From Arcticibacter eurypsychrophilus (GTDB lineage Bacteria; Bacteroidota; Bacteroidia; Sphingobacteriales; Sphingobacteriaceae), in the NCBI RefSeq assembly GCF_001730525.1, contig NZ_MDFN01000005.1, positions 62,001 through 126,000 on the forward strand: a stretch of 64,000 nt of DNA, in the 5' to 3' direction. The stretch's first letter is position 1. Every line of letters begins with the position of its first letter. This document shows positions 1-8,688 of this stretch, piece by piece. The translations under genes and the position numbers were made by a program. The notes under the pieces were generated by a model. It was not told where the DNA came from and searched no databases. It saw only the letters and a list, made by a program, of their open reading frames with translations.

Positions 1-1147
1 GAAAATATTCATTCAAGTTATAAGCTCCAGAAACGCTTAGATTCAAAACCTTATATCGATAAGAATTCATTAATACGATATCACCACTATGATTGAAAAG
101 GCTTTTAGAAATCAATATTGATGGTTTGAAAGCACCTATTTCTTTATTGACAAGCGCTTCAGCCTTTCCATTAATTAACGTTGTGTAACGTTGCTGGACT
201 AATGAATTTTGTATATAATTCAGTTGGTCATTCGAATCTCCAAGAGGATCTATGACAATGCTTCCGTCGTTCCTGTACGACTTTTTCCCCCATCTTATAA
301 ATCCTATATCTTTCAAATTGGTTAACACATATAATCCATTTTTAAGCTTAAAATTACCGCTAAGGGATACCGACATACCTGGATTTTTAAATCCAGGGTT
401 TAAATAATCCCGATCAATATCATGATAATTATAGCTGCTCTTTAAATCGCCATCAATATTAAATGTGTTAGTTCTAGGAATTAACACCACAGATGAAACC
501 TTTATGGAGTTTTGAGCAATTCCACTCAGATAACTTACTTTTACTCCATAACTGAACATCTTGTTATATTGCTCCTTGTATGTAAAACCGATCTGATGGT
601 AGGATTGAGCCTCTATATTTGTTGCCGACAGTTGATCCTTACCCTTCCTATCCATGTATTGTATCACTCCATTTTCACTCGTATCTGTTCTGGTTTTAAA
701 AACAATCAAGGCTTGATTATGCAGTTTTCCTTGCGTTTCAGCTCTTGTTTGCCAGGAGAAGCCCAGTTCACGTTGATATTTAACCGTTTTAAGAAGGCGA
801 AACATGAGTAAATAGGTATTTGTACTGACATTAAATCTGTTAAACTTTCGGGAATCCACATCAAGGGGCGTATACGATAAACCGTTATCATAAAGTATAC
901 TATTTTTTAGTGCTGCTTTACCAGGACCCGAAAAACTAGCATTAACCCCGCTGTTAGGAAAAAAAAAGTTAGACGCAAACTGCCTGCTATTATCAAGTTC
1001 AAAAGACTTTTGAGAAGGATTTTCAAATGAGTCCCATAACGTTCCTGTTCCGTATAGCGAAAACTTTTGTGCAGCAACAGGATGGGCCCAAGCAAATGCT
1101 AAAGTTGATAAAAGAATACACCTAGCTGATTTACAATTTATAAGCAT
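1..1147 (-). CDS. Outer-membrane-type protein, DUF5723-like (partial)
   Basis: An open minus-strand frame of 382 codons runs off the left edge without a stop, so the C-terminus is missing. The ATG at 1147 overlaps the end of the upstream gene by 17 bases, which suggests translational coupling. The N-terminus has a basic start, a hydrophobic stretch and an alanine-rich cleavage site (PVAAQ), so export is likely. The rest alternates polar and aromatic residues (LYGTGTLWDSFENPSQ, then many Tyr/Phe/Asn strands), as in a beta-barrel. This resembles Bacteroidota proteins of the DUF5723 type, often found beside secreted or gliding-related genes. Family assignment is from memory of the pattern and is moderate; the exported beta-rich nature is firmer. 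Its function is unknown. Confidence 0.7.
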   Translation of the reverse strand, partial: MLINCKSARCILLSTLAFAWAHPVAAQKFSLYGTGTLWDSFENPSQKSFELDNSRQFASNFFFPNSGVNASFSGPGKAALKNSILYDNGLSYTPLDVDSRKFNRFNVSTNTYLLMFRLLKTVKYQRELGFSWQTRAETQGKLHNQALIVFKTRTDTSENGVIQYMDRKGKDQLSATNIEAQSYHQIGFTYKEQYNKMFSYGVKVSYLSGIAQNSIKVSSVVLIPRTNTFNIDGDLKSSYNYHDIDRDYLNPGFKNPGMSVSLSGNFKLKNGLYVLTNLKDIGFIRWGKKSYRNDGSIVIDPLGDSNDQLNYIQNSLVQQRYTTLINGKAEALVNKEIGAFKPSILISKSLFNHSGDIVLMNSYRYKVLNLSVSGAYNLNEYF

Positions 1148-3761
1148 ACAGGTTCCCATCATTACTTCCGCAAATGAGGTAGCGTAAACCATCATTCCTG
1201 ATTGTACCCATATAGAACTCTCCCGTGCCTTTAACCGGAAAACCTTTAGAAAGATTGCCTTCATTGTCAAATAAGTATAATTCATTTTTTTGGTAAGAAG
1301 ATACAGCAATATTCCAGGTCCCTTGATCCACAGAAAAAAACTGTAGATTGTTTTTAGAAGAGTTTTCGAAATCATAACTAAAAACAGTCGTATTGTCCTT
1401 ATTTAACACAGATAAGCTATTATTGTCCAGGTAAATATACTCAGGATTACTATCACCTGTTATATTTTTATAACTAAAAATATGATTTTCATCCCACACG
1501 CCAACACTCGTACGTGTTATTGCTCCATTAAAAGGTATTTCATGCAACACCCCCGCCGTATCCGTAGTCACAATCCAGGAGTCGTTAAGATTCTCCGATA
1601 TAACAGGAAAAAGATTATTTTTAAATTCAGTGACAACCGTGTTTTCCTCTACATGATGAATTAAAGAACCATTCATAGCATTAAAAAAGAAGAATTCCCC
1701 CGATTGAGTGCCCACAATGATATAATGTAATTTCCCAATTTCTGCGTAAAGAGGAGCTGAACACAGTTTCGATGGCATGTTTTTATTCCAGCCTTCCAAC
1801 TCTTTCCCTGCTAAAGTATAGGCTAATATCTTGTTCTGAGCAGCAATTAATAGGTATGACTGAGCCGGGTCTGTTCCTGTTAGCGTTAAGCCATATACCG
1901 TTTTTTGTGGAAGAGAAAGCGGATAGCCTTCTACAGCAGTACCATCAGGATGGATTCGGTATATTTTATCTTCTGTATTAAACAAAATAGATTCATCATT
2001 TAATTGATGAAGTTCCCCACGTATTGTTCCCGGAAGCTGTGTAGCCCAAATTCTCTTTCCCTCGTCCGAAAGCGCATATAGATTATACACGTTATCCTGA
2101 ACCATGATAATTTTTCGGTCCCCATCATTAAATACTGCAGGTGCCGAAGCGATCCGGGCATTCATTTTAAACGACCAAACCTTTTTAAAAGCCTTTTTTG
2201 CCAGTGTATTGTAATTGGCATATATATTAGTTTGAAAATAACTGCCTGCCGAACTCCATTGTACGGAAAGGCCATAGAAGTTATTCAAACCTTCTTCATC
2301 CTTAAAAAGTGCAGCATATCGATTCTTTAATCTGGAACCAATCACACCTGAAGAGTTTTGTGTTTCAGCAAAAAACGAAATATTACTTTTTGTTGCTACG
2401 AGCTGATCATGATCCTTAAACTCTTTTGATTTTGCTATAAAACTACCCGCATCATAATTATCCATGTATCTCGTTATGGCGCCCTGGGAATTTGCGATAA
2501 TCAAAATGTTATCAATTATTCGAAAATAGGGTTTCGGAAAAGCCCTCATTGGCTCGCCCAGGCAATAATAAAGAATGTTCGAATAATTCATCTGGCTGAT
2601 AAATGCGGAACTTTTACTGGATATCGCTTGTAAGGATGCATCAACCGCTGTTCCATTGATGAGTTTAATAATACCTACCTTTTCTTGTTGGACAGTTTCA
2701 AAAATCATGAATTCATTCCCAAATTGAGGAAGTAGATCAAGATCTAAATTAAGGCCTTTGTCTGCATGTAAGGCTTGTAATTGGTCCTGCATTTTTTTTA
2801 CTTCCCCCTTCTTGGTAAAATAGTGAGTTAAATCCTGATGAAACAGTTTGAAATTTGATATACCGAAAGTGATAAAATTAGCTGTATTGACTGGAAGAAA
2901 AGCCTTTAATTGGTTTTTTACCGGACGCTGATGTAAAAAGGTATTTAAATAATTTACCCCTGTGGTATCTGGAATACTATTGCCATTAAACATTAAGGCA
3001 TCACTCTTAAAGTTCATGCCAAGCGACGAATACCCGCTTAGCCCCTTTAATAAAAGCGTATTTCCTATTGCTTTTCCTTTCATAAAGGACAATACAAACG
3101 ACGACAAGTTGCTTTTATTTACAAATAGATTGATGGGAGTACTTTGCGTTTTTGCTATTTCCTTATTAATCAGGGAAACAAATTCGGATGAAATTTTCGG
3201 AGATTTGCTGTCTGCAGCCTTATCCAATAATTCACTGGAGTAACTTCCCAGCACTGCTCCCTTAAAAAAATGAAGGTAGAACGGACGTTTCAGATTCTTA
3301 AACTCCAGCTTATAGGTATCGCTCTTAGGCATTAAGCTATATTTAACCCCTGTGCAGTTTTTTAATAAAAGCTCCGCTTCCTCTTTATTCACTGCTTCAT
3401 TCATCCCCATTGAAAATAAATAGTCCAGCGAATCAGTATGCATCTTATGAAAAGAAATGAAAATCTTCCGACCCTTAACTTCTTCTGCTATAAGCGGTTG
3501 CTTAAGCAGCATTGCCCGTAGTTGAGAGATCTCCACACTCCGTTTTTCTCCAATTAATTCATCAAAAAGAGAATAGTCTTTTATGATGTCATAGAAGTAG
3601 TCATCATTGCTGAAATTGACAATCAGTGTGGCGTCCGAAGGAATATATTTTAATACTTTTGTATTGTTATTTGAATTACCTGTTAGCTCTGAGAAATATT
3701 TTACCGCAATAACTGCGATAGCGATTAACAAAACTGAACTTAGAATTATTATTTTCTTCAT
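1131..3761 (-). CDS. Membrane-anchored protein with C-terminal PQQ-like beta-propeller
   Basis: The 876-residue protein starts with a single hydrophobic helix (residues 3-22), so it is probably anchored in the inner membrane or exported. Residues 40-500 include a segment IPSDATLIVNFSND, typical of large Bacteroidota proteins of unknown role. From about residue 530 there are repeated blades of the PQQ/quinoprotein type (VWSFKMNARIASAPAVF, YNLYALSDEGKRIWATQL, ending GSNDGNLYAYKL), which usually form a protein-binding propeller. It is co-directional with, and overlaps, the outer-membrane-type gene downstream, so the two may form one envelope module. No enzyme motif was seen. Confidence 0.75.
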   Translation of the reverse strand: MKKIIILSSVLLIAIAVIAVKYFSELTGNSNNNTKVLKYIPSDATLIVNFSNDDYFYDIIKDYSLFDELIGEKRSVEISQLRAMLLKQPLIAEEVKGRKIFISFHKMHTDSLDYLFSMGMNEAVNKEEAELLLKNCTGVKYSLMPKSDTYKLEFKNLKRPFYLHFFKGAVLGSYSSELLDKAADSKSPKISSEFVSLINKEIAKTQSTPINLFVNKSNLSSFVLSFMKGKAIGNTLLLKGLSGYSSLGMNFKSDALMFNGNSIPDTTGVNYLNTFLHQRPVKNQLKAFLPVNTANFITFGISNFKLFHQDLTHYFTKKGEVKKMQDQLQALHADKGLNLDLDLLPQFGNEFMIFETVQQEKVGIIKLINGTAVDASLQAISSKSSAFISQMNYSNILYYCLGEPMRAFPKPYFRIIDNILIIANSQGAITRYMDNYDAGSFIAKSKEFKDHDQLVATKSNISFFAETQNSSGVIGSRLKNRYAALFKDEEGLNNFYGLSVQWSSAGSYFQTNIYANYNTLAKKAFKKVWSFKMNARIASAPAVFNDGDRKIIMVQDNVYNLYALSDEGKRIWATQLPGTIRGELHQLNDESILFNTEDKIYRIHPDGTAVEGYPLSLPQKTVYGLTLTGTDPAQSYLLIAAQNKILAYTLAGKELEGWNKNMPSKLCSAPLYAEIGKLHYIIVGTQSGEFFFFNAMNGSLIHHVEENTVVTEFKNNLFPVISENLNDSWIVTTDTAGVLHEIPFNGAITRTSVGVWDENHIFSYKNITGDSNPEYIYLDNNSLSVLNKDNTTVFSYDFENSSKNNLQFFSVDQGTWNIAVSSYQKNELYLFDNEGNLSKGFPVKGTGEFYMGTIRNDGLRYLICGSNDGNLYAYKL

Positions 3762-3771
3762 CGTTTGCTTA

Positions 3772-3779
3772 CAAACTTA
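3772..3779 (-). promoter_or_regulatory. Possible -7 promoter box for the propeller-protein gene
   Basis: The minus strand reads TAAGTTTG here, an exact match to the Bacteroidota TAnnTTTG box, ending about 10 bases before the start codon at 3761. No good -33 TTTG lies at the expected distance, and such octamers occur by chance in AT-rich spacers, so this is only a candidate. Confidence 0.25.
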
Positions 3780-3908
3780 GATAATTTTGCCTTTAACTTG
3801 ATAAGAAAAAGCTTTTGATTTTAGCTAAAAACGAGAATAAAATTAAAGCAAGTACTATTTTACAATCGGATTAAAACAGGATGACTACATTAGCACTTTA
3901 GATCATTT

Positions 3909-4289
3909 ATGAACAGAAAAATTATCATAACAGCCTGTGTGTTCGGAATCATTGCCGTTATATCAGGAGCCTTTGGAGCGCACGGATTAAAAAATCTAAT
4001 TGCACCTTCTGATCTTGAAAACTGGAAAACAGCTGTTAATTATCAGTTTTATCATATCCTGGCGCTACTGTTTTTATCTGCAGTACCACTTAAGAGCAGG
4101 TATATCAATTTTTCCTATTATACTTTTTCATTAGGAATAATCTTATTTTCCGGATCCTTATATCTTCTTGCTACACGCTCTATAACAGGTCTTCCAGTCA
4201 GTGTACTTGGTCCCATCACTCCATTAGGCGGTCTAATGTTTATACTAGGTTGGGTGTTTTTATTACTAGCTGCAATTAAAAATAAATAA
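3909..4289 (+). CDS. DUF423 family small membrane protein
   Basis: The 126-residue protein has about four hydrophobic helices and the family hallmark GAFGAHGL near residues 21-28, followed by NYQFYHILALL and a C-terminal PLGGLMFILGW helix. DUF423 proteins (E. coli YgdD type) are inner-membrane proteins without a settled function. Its stop codon TAA shares one base with the priA ATG (TAATG), so the two genes are probably cotranscribed and coupled. It is divergent from the minus-strand gene starting at 3761. Confidence 0.9.
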   Translation: MNRKIIITACVFGIIAVISGAFGAHGLKNLIAPSDLENWKTAVNYQFYHILALLFLSAVPLKSRYINFSYYTFSLGIILFSGSLYLLATRSITGLPVSVLGPITPLGGLMFILGWVFLLLAAIKNK

Positions 4290-6769
4290 TGCTTGAATTT
4301 AATGAAGCCCCTGGCGAACATAAAACCTTTTTTATAGAAGTAATATTACCACTTTCTATTTCCCGAACCTATACCTACCGGGTACCGCAGTCTTTTAATC
4401 AACAGATTGAAGTAGGGAAACGTGCTGTGGTTCAATTCGGTAAAAGTAGAATTTACACCTCTATTATCTATTCCATTTCAGAAAAAGCTCCTTCTTTATA
4501 TGAAGCTAAGTACATTATTGATATTCTGGATGACACCCCGATAGTAAATGCGAAGCAAATAAAACTTTGGGAATGGATTGCTTCTTACTATATGTGTACA
4601 ATAGGGGAGGTGATGCAGGCCGCTTTACCATCTGCCTTGAAATTAGCCAGCGAAACAAGGGTTATCTTGTTGAAAGACGCTGAATATGATAAAGCCGACT
4701 TAAACGACAAAGAATTCTTAATTATTGATGCCCTGGAGATCCAGCCTGAACTCAAGGTAAATGAAATTGTTAAGCTCTTAGGTCAAAAGTCTGTTTTCAA
4801 GCTTCTAAAGTCCCTTTTTGACAAAGGAATTATCCATATCTCCGAAGAAGTAATTGAACGGTATAAACCCCGTATGAAATCATTTTTCCATTTAAATCCT
4901 TTTTATAAGGACGATGCAAACAGAAAGGCTTTATATAACGTACTAGAACGAAGTCCAAAACAACTGGAAGCTTTCCTCGCCTTTACCAAGTTAAGCCGTT
5001 CCAATCCTTCTGTTCTCAAAAAAGAGATCATGGAAGAATGTGGTTGTAGTGCCGCCATTATAAAAACGCTTGTTGATAAAGAGATTCTGATTCAGGACAG
5101 TATAGCCGTAAGCCGCCTGCCTGAAGGAGACACTGAGTTAGATGAACATTTCCTTCTAAGTCCTAAACAAGAACTGGCTTATGAAGAATTACATACTCAA
5201 TTTACTCAAAAAGAAGTCGTATTACTTTATGGCGTCACATCCTCCGGTAAAACCCAGCTGTATGTACGCCTGATTGAAGAAAATCTCAAGCAAGGAAAAC
5301 AAGTATTATACCTCCTTCCTGAAATTGCATTAACCACACAGATTGTTGAACGTTTGAAGAAATATTTCGGAAACGCCATTGGGATCTATCATTCCAGAAT
5401 GGGTGATAATGAGCGTGCAGAAGTATGGTCAAAGGTATTAAAGAACGAGTACAGCATTATTCTAGGGGCACGATCAGCTGTTTTTCTACCCTTCTCAAAT
5501 CTGGGTTTAATCGTTATCGACGAGGAACATGAAACCTCATATAAACAACAGGACCCTGCTCCCCGTTATCACGCACGGGATACCGCTATCTACCTGGCGC
5601 ATCTTCATCAGGCTAAAGTGTTGCTTGGATCCGCAACGCCTTCCCTCGAGAGTTTTTACAATTCTAAAACCGGAAAGTATGGCTTTGTTCAGTTATCTGA
5701 GCGTTATGGAGAAGCCGGACTCCCCGAAATACAAGTGGTTAGTATTGGGGATGAAACCAATAAGAAGACTATCCAATCTAACTTTACTAGTGTTTTAATT
5801 GAAGCGATCAAAGAAAATCTGGAGAAAAAGGAGCAGGTAATCTTATTTCAGAACAGAAGAGGATATACGCCTATGTCTATCTGCCGCACCTGTGGGTATA
5901 TATCAAAATGTATCCACTGCGATGTTAGTTTAAATTACCATAAAAGCACCCATCAACTACATTGTCATTACTGCGGCTATAAACAGGATGTTTTATCTGT
6001 TTGTCCTGCATGTGGTTCGGTTCATATCGAGCCCAAAGGTTTTGGTACCGAAAAGATTGAAGACGACTTGAAATACATTTTTCCCGATGCCCGTATCGCA
6101 AGAATGGACCTCGATACTACGAGGGCAAAACACAGCTTCCAGCATATCCTGACAGAGTTTGAAGACCAGAAAATAGATATCCTGGTAGGCACACAAATTG
6201 TTGCTAAAGGACTTGACTTCAGTCATGTAACCCTAATAGGGGTTATTAATGCCGATAGCTTATTAAACTTCCCTGACTTCAGGGCATTTGAAAAAAGCTT
6301 CCAAATGTTATCTCAGGTAGGAGGAAGAGCAGGTCGCCGTGACAAAGCCGGAAAGGTCATCATTCAGGCCTATGATGTAAAACACCGGGTTATCGACCAG
6401 GTGATTCATCACAACTATGAAGGCCTTTTCAAAACAGAAATTCAGGAAAGGCAGAACTTTAAGTATCCGCCCATTTATAGGATGATCCGTCTTGATATTA
6501 AACATAAGGATCAGGCCGTGTTAAATCATGCCTCCCAACGTTTTGCAACGGCCATTAAGAAAGATCTGGGGATCCGTGTACTTGGGCCTGAAGACCCGAT
6601 GATTACCCGTATCAGGAACCTGTATATCAAAACTATTTATATAAAGATTGAGCGGAATGGAATTCCTGTTTCAAAAGTCAAAGACTATCTCAAGACCGCA
6701 TTGATTGGTTTTGAAGCTGATAAATTAAATAAAGGAACCTTTATCCAGGTCGACGTTGATCCGTATTAA
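4289..6769 (+). CDS. priA: Primosomal protein N' (PriA replication-restart helicase)
   Basis: At 826 residues this is full length for a Bacteroidota PriA. It recognises stalled forks and loads the replicative helicase. Visible parts are an N-terminal DNA-binding domain (FFIEVILPLSISRTYTYRVP), Walker A GVTSSGKT at about residue 315, the helicase box DEEH at about 411, and SATPSLESF. A zinc-binding cluster of CxxC pairs lies at about residues 532-575 (CRTCGY, CIHC, CHYCGY, CPACGS) inside the helicase core, followed by the GTEKIEDDL and GRAGRRDKAG segments. The start overlaps the upstream stop by one base; an alternative in-frame start a few codons later cannot be excluded. Confidence 0.97.
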   Translation: MLEFNEAPGEHKTFFIEVILPLSISRTYTYRVPQSFNQQIEVGKRAVVQFGKSRIYTSIIYSISEKAPSLYEAKYIIDILDDTPIVNAKQIKLWEWIASYYMCTIGEVMQAALPSALKLASETRVILLKDAEYDKADLNDKEFLIIDALEIQPELKVNEIVKLLGQKSVFKLLKSLFDKGIIHISEEVIERYKPRMKSFFHLNPFYKDDANRKALYNVLERSPKQLEAFLAFTKLSRSNPSVLKKEIMEECGCSAAIIKTLVDKEILIQDSIAVSRLPEGDTELDEHFLLSPKQELAYEELHTQFTQKEVVLLYGVTSSGKTQLYVRLIEENLKQGKQVLYLLPEIALTTQIVERLKKYFGNAIGIYHSRMGDNERAEVWSKVLKNEYSIILGARSAVFLPFSNLGLIVIDEEHETSYKQQDPAPRYHARDTAIYLAHLHQAKVLLGSATPSLESFYNSKTGKYGFVQLSERYGEAGLPEIQVVSIGDETNKKTIQSNFTSVLIEAIKENLEKKEQVILFQNRRGYTPMSICRTCGYISKCIHCDVSLNYHKSTHQLHCHYCGYKQDVLSVCPACGSVHIEPKGFGTEKIEDDLKYIFPDARIARMDLDTTRAKHSFQHILTEFEDQKIDILVGTQIVAKGLDFSHVTLIGVINADSLLNFPDFRAFEKSFQMLSQVGGRAGRRDKAGKVIIQAYDVKHRVIDQVIHHNYEGLFKTEIQERQNFKYPPIYRMIRLDIKHKDQAVLNHASQRFATAIKKDLGIRVLGPEDPMITRIRNLYIKTIYIKIERNGIPVSKVKDYLKTALIGFEADKLNKGTFIQVDVDPY

Positions 6770-6862
6770 AGACAATTTTATAAACCTGATTCCTAATCTA
6801 CTAACCATGAACCCGTCTTAAAATAGCGCTGTTCATAGAAATAAGCTTATTTTTGAAGAAGG

Positions 6863-7522
6863 ATGGCTTACAAGTTTGTTGATAATTACAGAGAAAAAGG
6901 TGCACGTAAAAAATTAGTGAATCTGCTTAAAGAAGAAAGAAAGATTGAAGACACTAACTTATTAGAAGCAATAGGTAAAGTTCCAAGGCATTATTTCTTT
7001 GATGAAACTTTTTGGAGTCAATCCTATCGTGACATTGCTTTTCCAATAGGAGAGGGCCAAACCATTTCTCAGCCCTATACCGTAGCCTATCAAACCCAAT
7101 TACTTCATGTCAGCAAAGGGGATAAAGTATTGGAAATCGGAACAGGGTCAGGTTATCAAACTTGCGTTTTATTGGAGCTGGGAGCCTCTGTATATACCAT
7201 TGAGCGACAGGAAAAACTATATCACAGAGCAAAATTATTCCTTGGTAAAATGGGCTACCACCCTAATTTCTTTTTGGGTGACGGATCAAAGGGCATTCCC
7301 GAACATGCACCCTACGATAAGATCCTGGTTACTGCCGGAGCTCCATTTGTTCCCGAAATTATGCTCAAACAACTCCGTATAGGTGGTACACTGGTCATCC
7401 CTGTAGGAGACGAAAAGAGTCAAAAAATGATTACCGTAATTCGTGTTAACGAAAATGACTATGAAAGAATCGAGCTCGATACCTTCCGTTTCGTTCCCCT
7501 GGTGGGCGATCAGGCTTGGTAA
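6863..7522 (+). CDS. pcm: Protein-L-isoaspartate O-methyltransferase
   Basis: This 219-residue enzyme methylates abnormal L-isoaspartyl residues with S-adenosylmethionine so that damaged proteins can be repaired. The SAM-binding motif I VLEIGTGSGYQT lies at about residues 89-100. The substrate-proximal segment IGEGQTISQPYTVAYQ, typical of PCMT, precedes it, and DKILVTAGAP and LRIGGTLVIPVG follow. A purine-rich AGAAGG abuts the ATG. It is convergent with smpB, with only 14 bases between the stops. Length and motifs fit the family throughout. Confidence 0.96.
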   Translation: MAYKFVDNYREKGARKKLVNLLKEERKIEDTNLLEAIGKVPRHYFFDETFWSQSYRDIAFPIGEGQTISQPYTVAYQTQLLHVSKGDKVLEIGTGSGYQTCVLLELGASVYTIERQEKLYHRAKLFLGKMGYHPNFFLGDGSKGIPEHAPYDKILVTAGAPFVPEIMLKQLRIGGTLVIPVGDEKSQKMITVIRVNENDYERIELDTFRFVPLVGDQAW

Positions 7523-7536
7523 AAGGGAACCAATAA

Positions 7537-7983
7537 CTATTGCTTCATCGCTCGATTCAATTCAATTTTACTCTCCCTGTCCTTAATGGTATCCCGCTTG
7601 TCAAAAGTTTTCTTACCCTGAGCCAGACCAATTTCCAGCTTAGCAAACCCGCGTTCACTAATAAATAACGCAAGTGGAACAATGGTATAGCCCTTTTCTT
7701 CGCTTTTGTCCTTTAGCTTCTTAAATTCCTTTTTAGTTAGCAATAACACCCGGTCCCTCTTCGATTCATGATTATAGAACGATCCATGCGAGTATTCGGC
7801 AATATGCATGTTTCGTATAAACAGTTGATTGTTGCCCAGGAAAGCACAAAATGCATCATTGATATTGGCCTTACCCTCTCTTACTGACTTAATTTCAGTA
7901 CCCAGAAACTGGATTCCGGCTACAAACTTATCGAGTATATTATATTCAAAGTATGCCTTTTTATTGCGGATATTAACGTTCAT
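7537..7983 (-). CDS. smpB: SsrA-binding protein SmpB
   Basis: SmpB binds tmRNA and brings it to stalled ribosomes for trans-translation. The 148-residue product carries the OB-fold signature (NKKAYFEY, GTEIKSVREGKANI), the ribosome-contacting HSHxSY-like region (AEYSHGSFYNHESKRDRVLL) shifted as usual in this phylum, and the basic tail with GKKTFDKRDTIKDRE. A longer frame begins at a TTG inside the upstream gene; the ATG at 7983 was chosen because it gives the normal family length and leaves a 28-base gap. The tmRNA gene ssrA was not seen in the window. Confidence 0.96.
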   Translation of the reverse strand: MNVNIRNKKAYFEYNILDKFVAGIQFLGTEIKSVREGKANINDAFCAFLGNNQLFIRNMHIAEYSHGSFYNHESKRDRVLLLTKKEFKKLKDKSEEKGYTIVPLALFISERGFAKLEIGLAQGKKTFDKRDTIKDRESKIELNRAMKQ

Positions 7984-8011
7984 TTTGTTTTGTGGTTGAT
8001 ATGTAGACGTG

Positions 8012-8668
8012 TCAAACAATCATTATGTTTTCCGCAAACTTTTGCGAAACAGTATTTAATTGATTATCAATGAGGATTTCTATAGTCCCATCATAACCTT
8101 GCCTGGATAAAACCTTTATCGGCGTATTTAGCTTTAAGTTCAGCTGACTTACATATTGCAGAAAAGCCGCTGTGTTATCCCTTACAGCTACCATTTTACA
8201 GGTATAACCTGGTTCAACTTCAGCAAGGGACTTCCGGGACAAAGGCTTTATAATCCCTTTTGAATCGGGTATAGCATCTCCATGAGGATCAAATTCAGGA
8301 TACCCAAGGAAATTATCCAGTTTGTCAATCAGCTTTGCTGAATGAATATGTTCAAGCTGTTCGGCCACTTCATGCACTTCATCCCAACTGAAATCGAGCT
8401 TTTGAAACAAGAAAGTTTCCCATAAACGGTGTTTCCTCAATATTTCCAGAGCATTTACACGACCCTCTTCTGATAAAGTAATTTTACCATATTTTTCATA
8501 ATCAATCAGACCCTTCTCTTTCAACTTCCTTAACATGTCGGTCGCCGTTGCCGGCTTCACACACATATAAGAAGCTAATTGATTTGTTCCCGCCTCGTTA
8601 TTGTGCTCGATCTCATACGTAATATGGAACAGCGCTTTAATATAATTCTCTTCTGTAAAAGAAAGCAT
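8012..8668 (-). CDS. DtxR/MntR-family metal-dependent transcriptional regulator
   Basis: The 218-residue protein begins with a winged helix (residues 1-65: TEENYIKALF, KPATATDMLRKLKEKGLIDYEKYGKITL). The metal-binding and dimerisation helices follow, with the HRLWETFL and EQLEHIHS motifs that carry the His and Glu ligands, then GYPEFDPHGDAIPD. The C-terminal 70 residues are a FeoA/SH3-like domain. Such proteins repress manganese or iron uptake genes when the metal is bound; which metal cannot be read from sequence. A TTG five codons upstream also starts the frame, but the ATG at 8668 is preferred. It follows the antiporter gene by 20 bases, so the two are probably one operon with smpB. Confidence 0.9.
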   Translation of the reverse strand: MLSFTEENYIKALFHITYEIEHNNEAGTNQLASYMCVKPATATDMLRKLKEKGLIDYEKYGKITLSEEGRVNALEILRKHRLWETFLFQKLDFSWDEVHEVAEQLEHIHSAKLIDKLDNFLGYPEFDPHGDAIPDSKGIIKPLSRKSLAEVEPGYTCKMVAVRDNTAAFLQYVSQLNLKLNTPIKVLSRQGYDGTIEILIDNQLNTVSQKFAENIMIV

Positions 8669-8688
8669 GTTACAAAAATACAAAAACC

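Noticed and set aside
6848-6855. TATTTTTG box just before pcm
   Set aside because: It matches TAnnTTTG but no -33 box precedes it and it leaves almost no leader; such octamers are frequent in AT-rich spacers.
8674-8682. TATTTTTG on the minus strand a few bases before the DtxR/MntR-type start
   Set aside because: No -33 element at the right distance, and the gene follows the antiporter by 20 bases, so it is more likely read from the operon.
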